Assembly (NCBI GenBank): GCA_902805545.1
Contig: CADCTD010000151.1
Location: 1-44,360, forward strand
Length of the DNA: 44,360 nucleotides
Direction of reading: 5' to 3'
From: an uncultured Craurococcus sp.
GTDB lineage: Bacteria > Pseudomonadota > Alphaproteobacteria > Acetobacterales > Acetobacteraceae
The position numbers and the translations under genes were made by a program. Shown in pieces: positions 1-17,381 of the stretch; position 1 is the stretch's first letter; the number at the start of each line of letters is the position of its first letter. Below the pieces are notes generated by a model. That model saw only the letters and a program-made list of their open reading frames with translations. It was not told the origin of the DNA and ran no database searches.

Positions 1-224
1 CGCCGTTCTTCACCAACTACCGGCCGCAGTTCTACTTCCGGACCACGGACGTCACGGGCATCGTGAAGCTGCCCGAGGGCGTCGAGATGGTGATGCCGGG
101 CGACAACGTGACGATGGATGTCGAGCTGATCGCGCCCATCGCCATGGACCAGGGGCTGCGCTTCGCCATCCGCGAGGGCGGCCGAACCGTCGGCGCCGGC
201 GTCGTCGCCTCCATCGTGAAGTAA
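1..224 (+). CDS. tuf: Elongation factor Tu, 3' end (first tuf copy, cut by window edge)
   Basis: This is the C-terminal ~74 codons of EF-Tu (domain III), which delivers aminoacyl-tRNA to the ribosome as a GTP complex. The first full codon is at position 3 and the stop TAA is at 222-224. The stretch matches the end of the complete tuf gene at 15831-17018 base for base except for one silent change (G at 128 versus C at 16922, both Leu). The match ends just after the stop codon. It sits directly before tRNA-Trp, secE and nusG, the usual place of a tufB copy in proteobacteria. The start of this copy lies outside the window. Confidence 0.97.
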   Translation, partial: PFFTNYRPQFYFRTTDVTGIVKLPEGVEMVMPGDNVTMDVELIAPIAMDQGLRFAIREGGRTVGAGVVASIVK

Positions 225-252
225 GCCGGGCCCTCGGGGCCTGGATCGGTGC

Positions 253-283
253 GCGGGCCGCCTTCTGGCGGCCCGTTTGCGTT
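253..283 (+). terminator. Rho-independent terminator after tuf
   Basis: A perfect 9-bp GC stem (254-262 with 267-275, loop TTCT) is followed by TTTGCGTT. It lies 29 bases after the tuf stop and would separate tuf from tRNA-Trp. Confidence 0.75.
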
Positions 284-304
284 GGGGAGGACGCCTGCTC
301 CCCC

Positions 305-333
305 TCGACAGCCCGGCACCGCTGACTTATAGG
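305..333 (+). promoter_or_regulatory. Candidate sigma-70 promoter for tRNA-Trp / secE-nusG
   Basis: A -35 TCGACA (305-310, 5/6 to TTGACA) lies 17 bp from a -10 TATAGG (328-333, 4/6). It sits between the tuf terminator and tRNA-Trp, which begins 34 bases after the -10 box. No terminator was seen between the tRNA and secE, so it may also serve secE-nusG. Confidence 0.55.
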
Positions 334-366
334 CATCGCCTCGCGCCGCGGCTCCGCCGGGCGTGA

Positions 367-442
367 AGGGGCGTAGCTCAATTGGTAGAGCGCCGGTCTC
401 CAAAACCGGAGGTTGGGGGTTCGAGACCCTCCGCCCCTGCCA
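367..442 (+). tRNA. trnW: tRNA-Trp (anticodon CCA)
   Basis: This is a 76-nt cloverleaf with a genome-encoded 3' CCA. The acceptor stem AGGGGCG (367-373) pairs with CGCCCCT (432-438) and G439 is the discriminator base. The anticodon stem 393-397/405-409 encloses the loop CTCCAAA, with anticodon CCA at 400-402, exactly tRNA positions 34-36. The T-loop TTCGAGA is present. Its place between tuf and secE is the conserved bacterial arrangement. Confidence 0.97.
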
Positions 443-558
443 CCACCCCCGGGCTTCCCCGGGTCTTACTGCCTTGTCCAGGGTGGCATCCCTCCCCATG
501 CTGCGGGGGTGGGCGGCCGCCCGCGAAGCGTTAACCGCAGCACAGAAGGTTCCCCGAC

Positions 559-753
559 TTGGCCAAGCTTGATCCCGCGCAGTATGTCCGGGACGTGCGG
601 ACGGAGGTGGCGAAGGTCACCTGGCCGAGCCGCAAGGAAACCCTGATCACGACCGGCCTCGTGCTGGCGATGTCGGCGCTGGCGGCCGTCTTCTTCCTGG
701 TCGCCGACCAGCTGATCGCCCTGGCGATGCGCAGCCTCTTCGGAATCGGGTGA
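559..753 (+). CDS. secE: Preprotein translocase subunit SecE
   Basis: SecE is the small clamp subunit of the SecYEG protein-conducting channel in the inner membrane. This 64-residue protein is the short, single-span form usual in alphaproteobacteria. The amphipathic segment with the family hallmark [12 protein letters not shown] is at about residues 16-27, followed by one membrane helix at about 31-57. The start codon is TTG, with AGAAGG upstream at 543-548. It is followed immediately by nusG, as in most bacteria. Confidence 0.96.
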   Translation: MAKLDPAQYVRDVRTEVAKVTWPSRKETLITTGLVLAMSALAAVFFLVADQLIALAMRSLFGIG

Positions 754-767
754 GGGAGCAGCAGGCG

Positions 768-1301
768 ATGGCCAAGCGCTGGTACGTGGTGCACGTCTAT
801 TCGGGCTTCGAGAAGAAGATCGCCCAGCAGATCAAGGAGCAGGCCGCCCAGAAGGGCCTCGGCGACCAGTTCGACGAGATCCTGGTCCCCGCCGAGGAGG
901 TGACCGAGGTCCGCCGCGGCCAGAAGGTCAATTCCGAGCGGAAGTTCTTCCCCGGCTACGTCCTGGTGAAGATGGAGATGTCGGACGACGCCTGGCACCT
1001 GGTGAAGGACACGCCGAAGGTCACCGGCTTCCTCGGCAACAAGAACAAGCCGAGCCCGATCACCGAAGCCGAGGCCCAGCGCATCGTCAACCAAGTGAAG
1101 GAAGGCGTGGAGAAGCCACGCAAGCCCGCCGTGGTCTTCGAGGTGGGCGAGCAGGTCCGCGTCGCCGATGGTCCCTTCACCAGCTTCATGGGCACGGTGG
1201 AGGAGGTGGACGAGGAGCGCGGCCGGGTGAAGGTTTCGGTCAGCATCTTCGGCCGCTCCACCCCGGTCGAGCTGGAGTACACCCAGGTCGAGAAGACCTG
1301 A
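768..1301 (+). CDS. nusG: Transcription termination/antitermination protein NusG
   Basis: NusG binds RNA polymerase, suppresses pausing, and links polymerase to Rho or to ribosomal protein S10. The 177-residue protein has the N-terminal NGN domain (from [15 protein letters not shown]) and a C-terminal KOW domain with the motif [18 protein letters not shown]. An in-frame GTG at 750 would add six residues and overlap secE. ATG 768 is preferred because AGGGAG (753-758) lies at correct distance. In most bacteria rplK follows directly; here about 2.3 kb of unrelated genes intervene. Confidence 0.97.
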   Translation: MAKRWYVVHVYSGFEKKIAQQIKEQAAQKGLGDQFDEILVPAEEVTEVRRGQKVNSERKFFPGYVLVKMEMSDDAWHLVKDTPKVTGFLGNKNKPSPITEAEAQRIVNQVKEGVEKPRKPAVVFEVGEQVRVADGPFTSFMGTVEEVDEERGRVKVSVSIFGRSTPVELEYTQVEKT

Positions 1302-1391
1302 CGGCGCCGTATACACGTCCGCGCGCATCGCGTTAGCCTTGCTGCCGCACGGGCCAGAGAGCCCGGCGGGAAACGGCAGGAGGGCGCGCGC

Positions 1392-2360
1392 ATGGCCACC
1401 ACCCGACGGACGATCCTGGCCGGGGGCGCGCTCGCGCTGCCGGCGCTCCGGGCGAGGGCAGGGGAGGAATACCCCGCCCGGTCCATCACCTGGGTCGTCC
1501 CTGGCGGGCCCGGGAGCGTGCTCGATGTCGCCGCCCGGCTGATCGCGCTGAAGCTTGGCACCGCCCTCGGCCAGAGCGTCGTCATCGACAACCGCATGGG
1601 TGCCGGCGGCACCGTCGCCGCCGAGTACGCCGCCCGCTCGGCGCCGGACGGCTACACCCTCTTCTTCGGCAATTTCGCCACCTTCGCCATCGCGCCCCTG
1701 CTGATCCCGGGGCTACGCTACGAGGCGCGGCGGGATTTCGCCCCGGTGCATGGCATCGCCGCTTCGCCCAATATCGTCATCTCCGGGCTGAGGCAGCCCT
1801 TCGCCAGCATCCCGGCGCTGATCGAGTACGCGAAGCGCCATCCCGGCCGGGTGACCTACGGCGCCAGCATCGGCTCCGGCCAGCATGCCGCCGGCGCGCT
1901 CTTCGCCCAGGCAGCAGGGGTGGAGCTGACGCTCATCCCCTACTCCAACTTCGGCCAGGCGCTGAACGACACCGTCGCCGGCCGGCTCGACCTGATGTTC
2001 GACTACCCGCTGAGCTCCCTGCCGCATGTGCGCGACGGCAAGCTCCGTGCGCTGGCCGTGAATGCCGGCGAGCGCCTCGCCATCGCCCCCGAGGTGCCGA
2101 CCCTGGCGGAGACGGGACTTTCGGGCGCGGAGCTGCTCGGCTGGTCGGGCCTCTACCTGCCGGCGCGGACGCCGCCCGCGATCCTCGCCCGCCTCGCCGA
2201 GGCCACCCATCGCGCGCTGCGCGACCGCGAGGTGAAGGCGCTGTTCGACAGTACCGGGACGATCCTCTGGGATGGCGTGGACGGGCCGGCGCTCGGGCGG
2301 GCGCTCGAGGAGGAGATCCCCCGGATGCAGCGGCTCATCGGACCGGCCGCCGCGCGATGA
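1392..2360 (+). CDS. Tripartite tricarboxylate transporter substrate-binding protein (Bug family)
   Basis: This is a periplasmic solute receptor of the Bug/TctC family, which capture carboxylates and other small anions for TctAB-type transporters. Of 322 residues, the first ~23 form an export signal with twin arginines (TTRRTIL) and the cleavage motif ARA, suggesting Tat export. Family motifs include VIDNRMGAGGTVAAEYAA, PDGYTLFFGN, IPYSNFGQALNDTVAGRLD and LAIAPEVPTLAETGL. GGAGGG lies just before the ATG. No TctA or TctB gene is nearby, so it is an orphan receptor, as is common in Burkholderiales and Roseomonas-type genomes. The ligand cannot be told from sequence. Confidence 0.9.
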   Translation: MATTRRTILAGGALALPALRARAGEEYPARSITWVVPGGPGSVLDVAARLIALKLGTALGQSVVIDNRMGAGGTVAAEYAARSAPDGYTLFFGNFATFAIAPLLIPGLRYEARRDFAPVHGIAASPNIVISGLRQPFASIPALIEYAKRHPGRVTYGASIGSGQHAAGALFAQAAGVELTLIPYSNFGQALNDTVAGRLDLMFDYPLSSLPHVRDGKLRALAVNAGERLAIAPEVPTLAETGLSGAELLGWSGLYLPARTPPAILARLAEATHRALRDREVKALFDSTGTILWDGVDGPALGRALEEEIPRMQRLIGPAAAR

Positions 2361-2364
2361 CGCC

Positions 2365-2383
2365 GGGGAGGCCGAGCCTCCCC
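2365..2383. terminator. Hairpin between convergent genes, possible bidirectional terminator
   Basis: A perfect 8-bp inverted repeat, GGGGAGGC (2365-2372) and GCCTCCCC (2376-2383), with loop CGA lies in the 39-base gap between the convergent Bug receptor and YidB-like genes. It has no T-tract on either strand, so termination is inferred from position only. Confidence 0.45.
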
Positions 2384-2399
2384 AGCCCCGCCGCAGTGC

Positions 2400-3002
2400 T
2401 CAGCGCTGGGGGTTATGCCCGCCGCCGAAGATGCTGTTCAACAGGCCGCCCATGCTGCCGCCATGCACCTCGCCCTCATGCTGGGGGAGACGGCCATGCG
2501 GGGTCATCCGGTCCACCATCTCGGGGAGGACGCGGCTGACCTCGTTCATCAGGGTGCCCCGGTCGGTTCCGGCCTGCTGCGCCGCCGCGTCGATGTCCTG
2601 CGGATCGAATGCGCGCGACAGCTCGTCGGGCGAGACATGCTGGTTCGGCCCGGGCTGAACCCAGCTGTCGACATGCTGCTCGAATCCCTGGTTGCGCAGC
2701 CCTCCGAGGAGGCCGCCAAGGCCGTTGAGCAGGCCGCCTGCCGCGCCGCCGCCGAGCATGCCGCCTGCCGCACCGCCGCCGAGCAACCCACCCAGCAGGC
2801 CGCCGAGGCCGCCGCCCAACCCGCCCATCTGGCCGCCGCCCATGGGGCTGCCTTGTGGCATGGGCATGGAGGATGGCGCCGCCTGGCCGCCCGAATGCTT
2901 CATCAGCTGCTGGACGAGCAGCGCGACCGCCGCCGCCTTCATCCCACCTGAAAGTCCGCCCGCCAGGCCACCGCCCGACCTCCCGAACAAGTTCTCGCTC
3001 AT
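2400..3002 (-). CDS. YidB-like DUF937 family protein with glycine-rich insert
   Basis: This 200-residue protein is of unknown function. Residues 1-40 include a hydrophobic helix (AAAVALLVQQLMKHSGG). Residues ~51-101 are a low-complexity Gly/Leu/Met/Ala tract. Residues ~104-172 resemble the conserved part of E. coli YidB: GFEQHVDSWV, then a SPDELSRAF segment, a predicted four-helix stretch, and LPEMVDRMTPHGRLP. The start at 3002 is chosen because AGAGGAG lies just upstream; a longer open frame to 3206 has no such support. It runs against the ribosomal genes around it. Function is unknown for the whole family. Confidence 0.8.
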   Translation of the reverse strand: MSENLFGRSGGGLAGGLSGGMKAAAVALLVQQLMKHSGGQAAPSSMPMPQGSPMGGGQMGGLGGGLGGLLGGLLGGGAAGGMLGGGAAGGLLNGLGGLLGGLRNQGFEQHVDSWVQPGPNQHVSPDELSRAFDPQDIDAAAQQAGTDRGTLMNEVSRVLPEMVDRMTPHGRLPQHEGEVHGGSMGGLLNSIFGGGHNPQR

Positions 3003-3143
3003 GTACTGCTCCTCTGCTTGGCTTCCGCTGCCGCGAGAACGCAGCCACCCCCCGACCCGTTGTCCAGAATCGTATACCCGAACGGAACCCAGGCCGCGGC
3101 TCGGGCTTATCGCCGCGCATCGCCAGAACAAGGACTCCCGGCC

Positions 3144-3407
3144 ATGGGTATCATCGGAACGATCGTCATCGGCTTCCTCGCCGGCCTCGTCGCCAAATTC
3201 CTCCATCCGGGCCGGGACCCTTCCGGCTTCATCATCACCACCCTTCTCGGCATCGTCGGTGCGGTGGTGGCGACCTATCTCGGTCAGGCCGTCGGCTGGT
3301 ACCGGGCCGGCGAGGGGGCCGGCTTCATCGGCGCGGTGGTCGGCGCCATCATCGTTCTCTTCATCTACAACATGGTGACCCGGCGTTCCGCCGCGAACCG
3401 CGTCTGA
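3144..3407 (+). CDS. GlsB/YeaQ/YmgE family stress-response membrane protein
   Basis: This is an 87-residue inner-membrane protein of the transglycosylase-associated family (PF04226). Three hydrophobic segments (about 2-20, 30-48 and 58-78) are rich in small residues, with the family pattern GFLAGLVAKFLHPGRDPSGF between the first two. ATG 3144 is preceded by AAGGA. A longer open frame from 3018 has a Pro/Ala-rich leader unlike the family and is rejected. E. coli relatives are stress-induced; the biochemical role is unknown and the family name does not prove any enzyme activity. Confidence 0.88.
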   Translation: MGIIGTIVIGFLAGLVAKFLHPGRDPSGFIITTLLGIVGAVVATYLGQAVGWYRAGEGAGFIGAVVGAIIVLFIYNMVTRRSAANRV

Positions 3408-3439
3408 CGACCAAGGGGAGGGGGCAAGCCGGTTAGGGC

Positions 3440-3468
3440 TTGACTCCCTCCGCCGACCCGCCCATACG
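3440..3468 (+). promoter_or_regulatory. Candidate promoter for rplK operon
   Basis: TTGACT (3440-3445) lies 17 bp from CATACG (3463-3468). The -35 box is 5/6 and the -10 box only 3/6. The same extended -35, CTTGACTC, occurs before rpsL at 14707-14714. Since rplK here is cut off from nusG by a minus-strand gene, it needs a nearby promoter. Confidence 0.5.
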
Positions 3469-3569
3469 CCCCGGCTCTACACAGATCGGGACGCGGGAGG
3501 CGTTCGGCCGCCCCATGCAGGGCGGCCGGCGCCGTGAGCACCGCGGCTCCCTGACCGCAGGGACGTATC

Positions 3570-4004
3570 ATGGCGAAGAAGATCGCAGGCTACATCAAGT
3601 TGCAGATACCGGCCGGCAAGGCGAACCCCTCGCCGCCGGTGGGCCCGGCGCTGGGTCAGCGCGGCCTGAACATCATGCAGTTCGTGAAGGAGTTCAACGC
3701 GGCGACCCAGGGCCTCGAGCCGGGCACGCCGACGCCGGTGGTCATCACCGCCTTCTCCGACCGCACCTTCTCCTTCATCACCAAGACCCCGCCGAACACC
3801 CACTTCCTGCTGCGTGCCGCGGCGGTGACGAAGGGCAGCCAGACGCCGGGCAAGGGCGGCTCCGTCGGCCGGGTGACCAAGACCCAGCTGCGCGAGATCG
3901 CCGCGACCAAGATGAAGGACATGAACGCCAACGACGTGGAAGCGGCGGTGCGCATGCTGGCGGGCTCGGCCCGCTCCATGGGCCTCGTCGTGGTGGAGGG
4001 CTGA
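3570..4004 (+). CDS. rplK: 50S ribosomal protein L11
   Basis: L11 binds the GTPase-associated region of 23S rRNA with L10/L12 and is the site of thiopeptide action. The 144-residue protein is of normal length. The N-terminal proline-rich stretch [20 protein letters not shown] and the RNA-binding C-terminal domain are intact. The start follows a GCAGGG-type ribosome site. rplA begins four bases after its stop, so the two are co-transcribed. Confidence 0.98.
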   Translation: MAKKIAGYIKLQIPAGKANPSPPVGPALGQRGLNIMQFVKEFNAATQGLEPGTPTPVVITAFSDRTFSFITKTPPNTHFLLRAAAVTKGSQTPGKGGSVGRVTKTQLREIAATKMKDMNANDVEAAVRMLAGSARSMGLVVVEG

Positions 4005-4008
4005 TCCG

Positions 4009-4710
4009 ATGGCCAAGCAGGGCAAGCGCCTCAAGGCGATCTACGGCTCCTTCGACCGCGACACCATCGTGCCGCTCCAGCAGGCGATCGGCCTGGTGAA
4101 GGCGAACGCCAAGGCGAAATTCGACGAGACGATCGAGATCTCGATGAATCTCGGCATCGACCCGCGCCACGCCGACCAGATGGTCCGCGGCGTGGTCGGC
4201 CTGCCGAACGGCACCGGCAAGACGGTCCGCGTCGGCGTCTTCGCCCGCGGCCCGAAGGCCGATGAGGCGCTGGCCGCCGGCGCCGATGTGGTCGGCGCCG
4301 ATGACCTCGCCGCCGCCGTGCAGGAAGGCAAGATCGAATTCGACCGCTGCATTGCGACTCCGGACATGATGGCGCTCGTCGGTCGCCTCGGTAAGATCCT
4401 CGGCCCGCGCGGCCTGATGCCGAACCCGCGCCTCGGCACCGTCACCATGGATGTCCGCGGCGCCGTCACCGCCGCCAAGGCCGGCCAGGTGGAGTTCCGG
4501 GCGGAGAAGGCAGGCATCGTCCATGCCGGCATCGGCAAGGCGAGCTTCGACGAGGAGAAGCTCCTCGAGAATGCCCGCGCCTTCGTCGAGGCCATCCAGC
4601 GCGCCCGGCCGGCCGGCGCCAAGGGCACCTATGTGAAGAAGGTGTCCGTGGCCTCCACCATGGGCCCGGGCGTGAAGGTCGACATCGCCACCTTGAGCGC
4701 GACGGCCTGA
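4009..4710 (+). CDS. rplA: 50S ribosomal protein L1
   Basis: L1 forms the mobile stalk at the E site of the large subunit and, in E. coli, represses its own operon by binding the rplK leader. The 233-residue protein is full length, with the signature motif near [16 protein letters not shown] at about residues 127-142. It is followed by a 290-base gap with hairpins before rplJ rather than tight coupling. Confidence 0.98.
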   Translation: MAKQGKRLKAIYGSFDRDTIVPLQQAIGLVKANAKAKFDETIEISMNLGIDPRHADQMVRGVVGLPNGTGKTVRVGVFARGPKADEALAAGADVVGADDLAAAVQEGKIEFDRCIATPDMMALVGRLGKILGPRGLMPNPRLGTVTMDVRGAVTAAKAGQVEFRAEKAGIVHAGIGKASFDEEKLLENARAFVEAIQRARPAGAKGTYVKKVSVASTMGPGVKVDIATLSATA

Positions 4711-5000
4711 CCTACCAATTCGTCCGCCCCTATTGAAGGGCGGGCGCGCAGGGACGGCCTCGCGGCCGTCCCGAAACCTGTCCGAGACCGCGGGTGCTCC
4801 TCCGGGGGCCTAAAGGGGCATGCCCCGCCAGCGATAGACGGGGTGCGGAGCGTTTCGGCGCCGGGGCGACCCGGCGATGCTGATGGCTTGGCAATCCCGC
4901 TCAGACAGTCGAGTCGGGGCGCATGGCATTCCGCCATGGGCCCCCGCGTGAACCGGCCGGAGCCCCTCCACCAGGCGCCGGCCACCGACGGAGACGGGAT
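4711..5000 (+). promoter_or_regulatory. rplJ leader region with hairpins
   Basis: This 290-base gap between rplA and rplJ holds two clear hairpins. The first is CCGCCC (4724-4729) with GGGCGG (4738-4743). The second is a perfect 9-bp stem at 4751-4759/4764-4772 with loop TCGC. In many bacteria this gap carries the L10-L12 autoregulatory mRNA leader; placement fits, but I have not matched the L10 leader consensus. An ATAGACG -10-like stretch at about 4833-4839 has no good -35. No gene was seen. Confidence 0.5.
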
Positions 5001-5531
5001 ATGGACCGCACGGAAAAGCGCGAGTTCATCGCCCAGCTGTCCGCGGTGTTCGCAGATACCTCCTTCGTGCTCGTCGCCCAGAACAAGGGTCTGACGGTCG
5101 CGGATGTGAGCGAGCTGCGGCGCCGCATGCGGGCGGCTGGTGCGACGTACAAGGTCGCGAAGAACCGGCTGGCCATGCTCGCCCTCGACGGCACCCGCTT
5201 CCAGGCTGTCTCGCCGCTGCTGAAGGGTCCGACCGCGCTCGCGTGGTCGACGGACCCGGTGGCGGTGGCGAAGACCGCCGTGGATTTCGCCAAGGGTAAC
5301 GACAAGTTCGTCATCCTGGGCGGGGCACTCGGGACCCAGGCCTTGAACCCCGACGGGATCAAGGCCCTGTCCGAGCTGCCTTCGCTCGAGACGCTGCGGG
5401 CGCAGCTGCTGGGTCTGATCCAGACCCCTGCAACGCGCATCGCCGGGGTGCTTCAAGCCCCGGGATCGCAGCTGGCGCGGGTGTTCAGCGCCTTCGCAAA
5501 GAAGGACGAGGGTGGGGCGGAAGCCGCCTGA
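5001..5531 (+). CDS. rplJ: 50S ribosomal protein L10
   Basis: L10 anchors the L7/L12 dimers to the ribosome stalk base. ATG 5001 is preceded by GGAGACGGG; an in-frame ATG at 4923 would add an Arg/Pro-rich leader not found in the family. The product is 176 residues, with the N-terminal rRNA/L11-binding domain ([13 protein letters not shown]) and C-terminal helix for L12 binding. A short Gly/Glu/Ala tail ends the protein. Confidence 0.97.
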   Translation: MDRTEKREFIAQLSAVFADTSFVLVAQNKGLTVADVSELRRRMRAAGATYKVAKNRLAMLALDGTRFQAVSPLLKGPTALAWSTDPVAVAKTAVDFAKGNDKFVILGGALGTQALNPDGIKALSELPSLETLRAQLLGLIQTPATRIAGVLQAPGSQLARVFSAFAKKDEGGAEAA

Positions 5532-5608
5532 CCAATGGGATAGCCCCTGCCGCCGGTGGGGGTGTTGCAAACGGCAAGCCAAGCCATTAGATCAAAGGGT
5601 ACACAGAC

Positions 5609-5992
5609 ATGGCCGATCTCGCAAAGCTGGTCGATGAGCTCTCCAGCCTGACCGTCCTGGAAGCCGCCGAGCTCTCCAAGATGCTGGAAGAGAAGTGGGG
5701 CGTCTCCGCCGCGGCTCCGGTCGCGGTGGCGGCGGCGCCTGCTGCTGGCGGTGGCGCTGCTGCGGCTCCGGCCGAGGAGCAGACGGAGTTCACCGTCACC
5801 CTCACCGCGGCCGGCGACAAGAAGATCAACATCATCAAGGAGATCCGCACCATCACCGGTCTCGGCCTGAAGGAGGCCAAGGATCTGGTCGAGGGCGCGC
5901 CGAAGGTGGTGAAGGAGGCTGCGTCGAAGGACGAGGCCGCCAAGATCAAGAAGGTGCTGGAAGAGAACGGGGCGACCGTCGAGGTCAAGTAA
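5609..5992 (+). CDS. rplL: 50S ribosomal protein L7/L12
   Basis: L7/L12 is the multi-copy stalk protein that recruits and stimulates translational GTPases. Of 127 residues, about 1-32 form the dimerisation domain. Residues ~36-54 are an Ala/Pro/Gly hinge, and the rest is the factor-binding domain with [20 protein letters not shown]. It lies 77 bases after rplJ. Confidence 0.98.
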   Translation: MADLAKLVDELSSLTVLEAAELSKMLEEKWGVSAAAPVAVAAAPAAGGGAAAAPAEEQTEFTVTLTAAGDKKINIIKEIRTITGLGLKEAKDLVEGAPKVVKEAASKDEAAKIKKVLEENGATVEVK

Positions 5993-6074
5993 GGTCGCCT
6001 TTGCAGCAAACCTGGCCCCGGCCGCTCCTGCTCGCAACAGGGTCGCCGGAGCCAGGGCCAGATTATCGGAGGTG

Positions 6075-6115
6075 CGGGCGGGAACCCCTGGGTTGCCGCC
6101 CGTGCTGCCGTTTTT
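6075..6115 (+). promoter_or_regulatory. Candidate rplL-rpoB attenuator hairpin
   Basis: CGGGCGG (6075-6081) pairs with CCGCCCG (6096-6102). After one G-G mismatch, four more pairs (6083-6086/6091-6094) close a CCTG loop. A run of five T lies at 6111-6115, eight bases past the stem, so if it terminates it would do so weakly. This is the position where E. coli has an attenuator that lowers rpoBC expression relative to the ribosomal genes. Confidence 0.5.
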
Positions 6116-6206
6116 CCCCGGCGGGTGAGGCGGGGTCACGTGGCAGCCGACTACGGGTTATAGACGCGACGGGCGGCGGCCCGGGCGAAAGGGATACGGG
6201 ACAGGC

Positions 6207-10385
<4,179 letters not shown>

Positions 10386-10461
10386 GGCTGCTGCCCATAT
10401 CTTTCCTACACAGCCGCCCCGACCCGTGCGGGGCGGCGGGCTGGACCACAAGGAAGGCCGC

Positions 10462-14616
<4,155 letters not shown>

Positions 14617-14636
14617 GTCGCTTCTACTTCAATACG

Positions 14637-14672
14637 GGGCCGGGTTCCTTTGGGAGCCCGGCCCTTTCTTTT
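14637..14672 (+). terminator. Strong rho-independent terminator after rpoC
   Basis: A 12-bp stem (14637-14648 with 14653-14664, one G-T pair) with loop TTTG is followed by TTTCTTTT. It lies 20 bases after the rpoC stop and should end the rplK-rpoC transcript. Confidence 0.9.
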
Positions 14673-14707
14673 GTCCGGGCTTTTTCATCCTCGCTGCTCC
14701 GCTTCGC

Positions 14708-14736
14708 TTGACTCATCCCGCAGCACCGCGTAGGTA
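14708..14736 (+). promoter_or_regulatory. Candidate promoter for the rpsL operon
   Basis: TTGACT (14708-14713) lies 17 bp from TAGGTA (14731-14736). The -35 box is good and the -10 box poor. The surrounding bases resemble the rplK promoter (shared CTTGACTC). It lies just past the rpoC terminator. The rest of the 324-base rpoC-rpsL gap holds a GC-rich leader of about 200 bases with no gene recognised. Confidence 0.5.
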
Positions 14737-14940
14737 GCCGGCCCTTGGCGAGGCCGGGCGCTGCGGCGCCGGACAGCCAGGAACTTTGGTCCACAACGCT
14801 GCGCGTCCGGCACCGCGACCCTTGAGGTTGCTCAGGCCGGGTGCCGGTCAGGGCGCCCGCCGGCGAGCCATAGGCTCCGCCCGTGCGGGCTTCTGGCTTT
14901 GCGTGGCTGCGGGGCCCAGGACGGTACACGAAGGGGCGTC

Positions 14941-15312
14941 ATGCCGACGATCAACCAGCTCATCGCCCAGGGGCGCGAGCCGAACGCGAAGCGGAACAAG
15001 GTTCCGGCGCTGCAGGGCTGCCCGCAGAAGCGTGGCGTGTGCACGCGCGTCTACACGACCACACCGAAGAAGCCGAATTCGGCGCTTCGTAAGGTCGCCA
15101 AGGTGCGCCTGACCAATGGCTACGAGGTGGTGAGCTACATCCCGGGCGAAGGCCATAACCTGCAGGAGCACTCCGTGGTGCTCATCCGCGGCGGCCGCGT
15201 GAAGGACCTTCCGGGCGTTCGCTACCACATCCTCCGCGGCGTCCTGGATACGCAGGGCCTGCCGAAGCGTCGCCAGCGCCGGTCGCTGTACGGCGCGAAG
15301 CGGCCGAAGTAG
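14941..15312 (+). CDS. rpsL: 30S ribosomal protein S12
   Basis: S12 lies at the decoding centre and controls accuracy. The protein is 123 residues. The streptomycin-related residues are wild type: K43 in [10 protein letters not shown], and K88 and D89 in GGRVKDLPG (D89 is the residue often methylthiolated). ATG 14941 follows AAGGGG. It begins a transcript separate from rpoC and leads into rpsG 14 bases later. Confidence 0.98.
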   Translation: MPTINQLIAQGREPNAKRNKVPALQGCPQKRGVCTRVYTTTPKKPNSALRKVAKVRLTNGYEVVSYIPGEGHNLQEHSVVLIRGGRVKDLPGVRYHILRGVLDTQGLPKRRQRRSLYGAKRPK

Positions 15313-15326
15313 GAGAGGCTTGAGGC

Positions 15327-15803
15327 ATGTCTCGCCGTCATAGCGCGCAGAAGCGCGAAGTCCTGCCCGATCCCAAGTTCGGCGATCTCGTACTCAGCCG
15401 TTTCATGAACGTGCTGATGTACGACGGCAAGAAGAGCACCGCGGAGCGTATCGTCTACGCCGCCATGGATACGCTGAAGCGGCGCGTCGGCCCCAATGGG
15501 GACCCGCTGCGCATGTTCCATGAGGCGATGGACAACGTAAAGCCGGCCGTTGAGGTCCGCAGCCGCCGCGTCGGCGGCGCGACCTACCAGGTGCCGGTCG
15601 AGGTTCGCCCGGAGCGCCGCCAGGCGCTGGCGATCCGCTGGCTGATCGAATCCGCGCGGAAGCGCGGCGAGAACACGATGGAGGAGCGCCTCTCCGGCGA
15701 GCTGATGGACGCGGCGAACAACCGCGGCACGGCCGTCAAGAAGCGCGAAGACACGCACCGGATGGCGGAGGCGAACAAAGCCTTCAGCCATTACCGCTGG
15801 TAA
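15327..15803 (+). CDS. rpsG: 30S ribosomal protein S7
   Basis: S7 nucleates the head of the small subunit and, in E. coli, represses the str operon. The protein is 158 residues, with the opening [20 protein letters not shown] and the RNA-binding basic beta-hairpin intact. AGGAGAGG sits eight bases before the ATG. The usual next gene, fusA, is absent; tuf starts 27 bases downstream. Confidence 0.98.
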   Translation: MSRRHSAQKREVLPDPKFGDLVLSRFMNVLMYDGKKSTAERIVYAAMDTLKRRVGPNGDPLRMFHEAMDNVKPAVEVRSRRVGGATYQVPVEVRPERRQALAIRWLIESARKRGENTMEERLSGELMDAANNRGTAVKKREDTHRMAEANKAFSHYRW

Positions 15804-15830
15804 TCCGGACCCGATCGAGGAACGACGACG

Positions 15831-17018
<1,188 letters not shown>

Positions 17019-17052
17019 GCCTTAGGCTCAGTCGAGGATCGGTCCGCTCACC

Positions 17053-17361
<309 letters not shown>

Positions 17362-17381
17362 GGCCAGGGGAGACTGTAGCC

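Noticed and set aside
3003-3206. Longer start for the YidB-like gene
   Set aside because: The added residues are charged and unlike the family, while AGAGGAG sits correctly before the ATG at 3002.
4751-4772. 9-bp hairpin after rplA as a terminator
   Set aside because: No T-tract follows and it lies inside a ribosomal operon; a leader structure is more likely.
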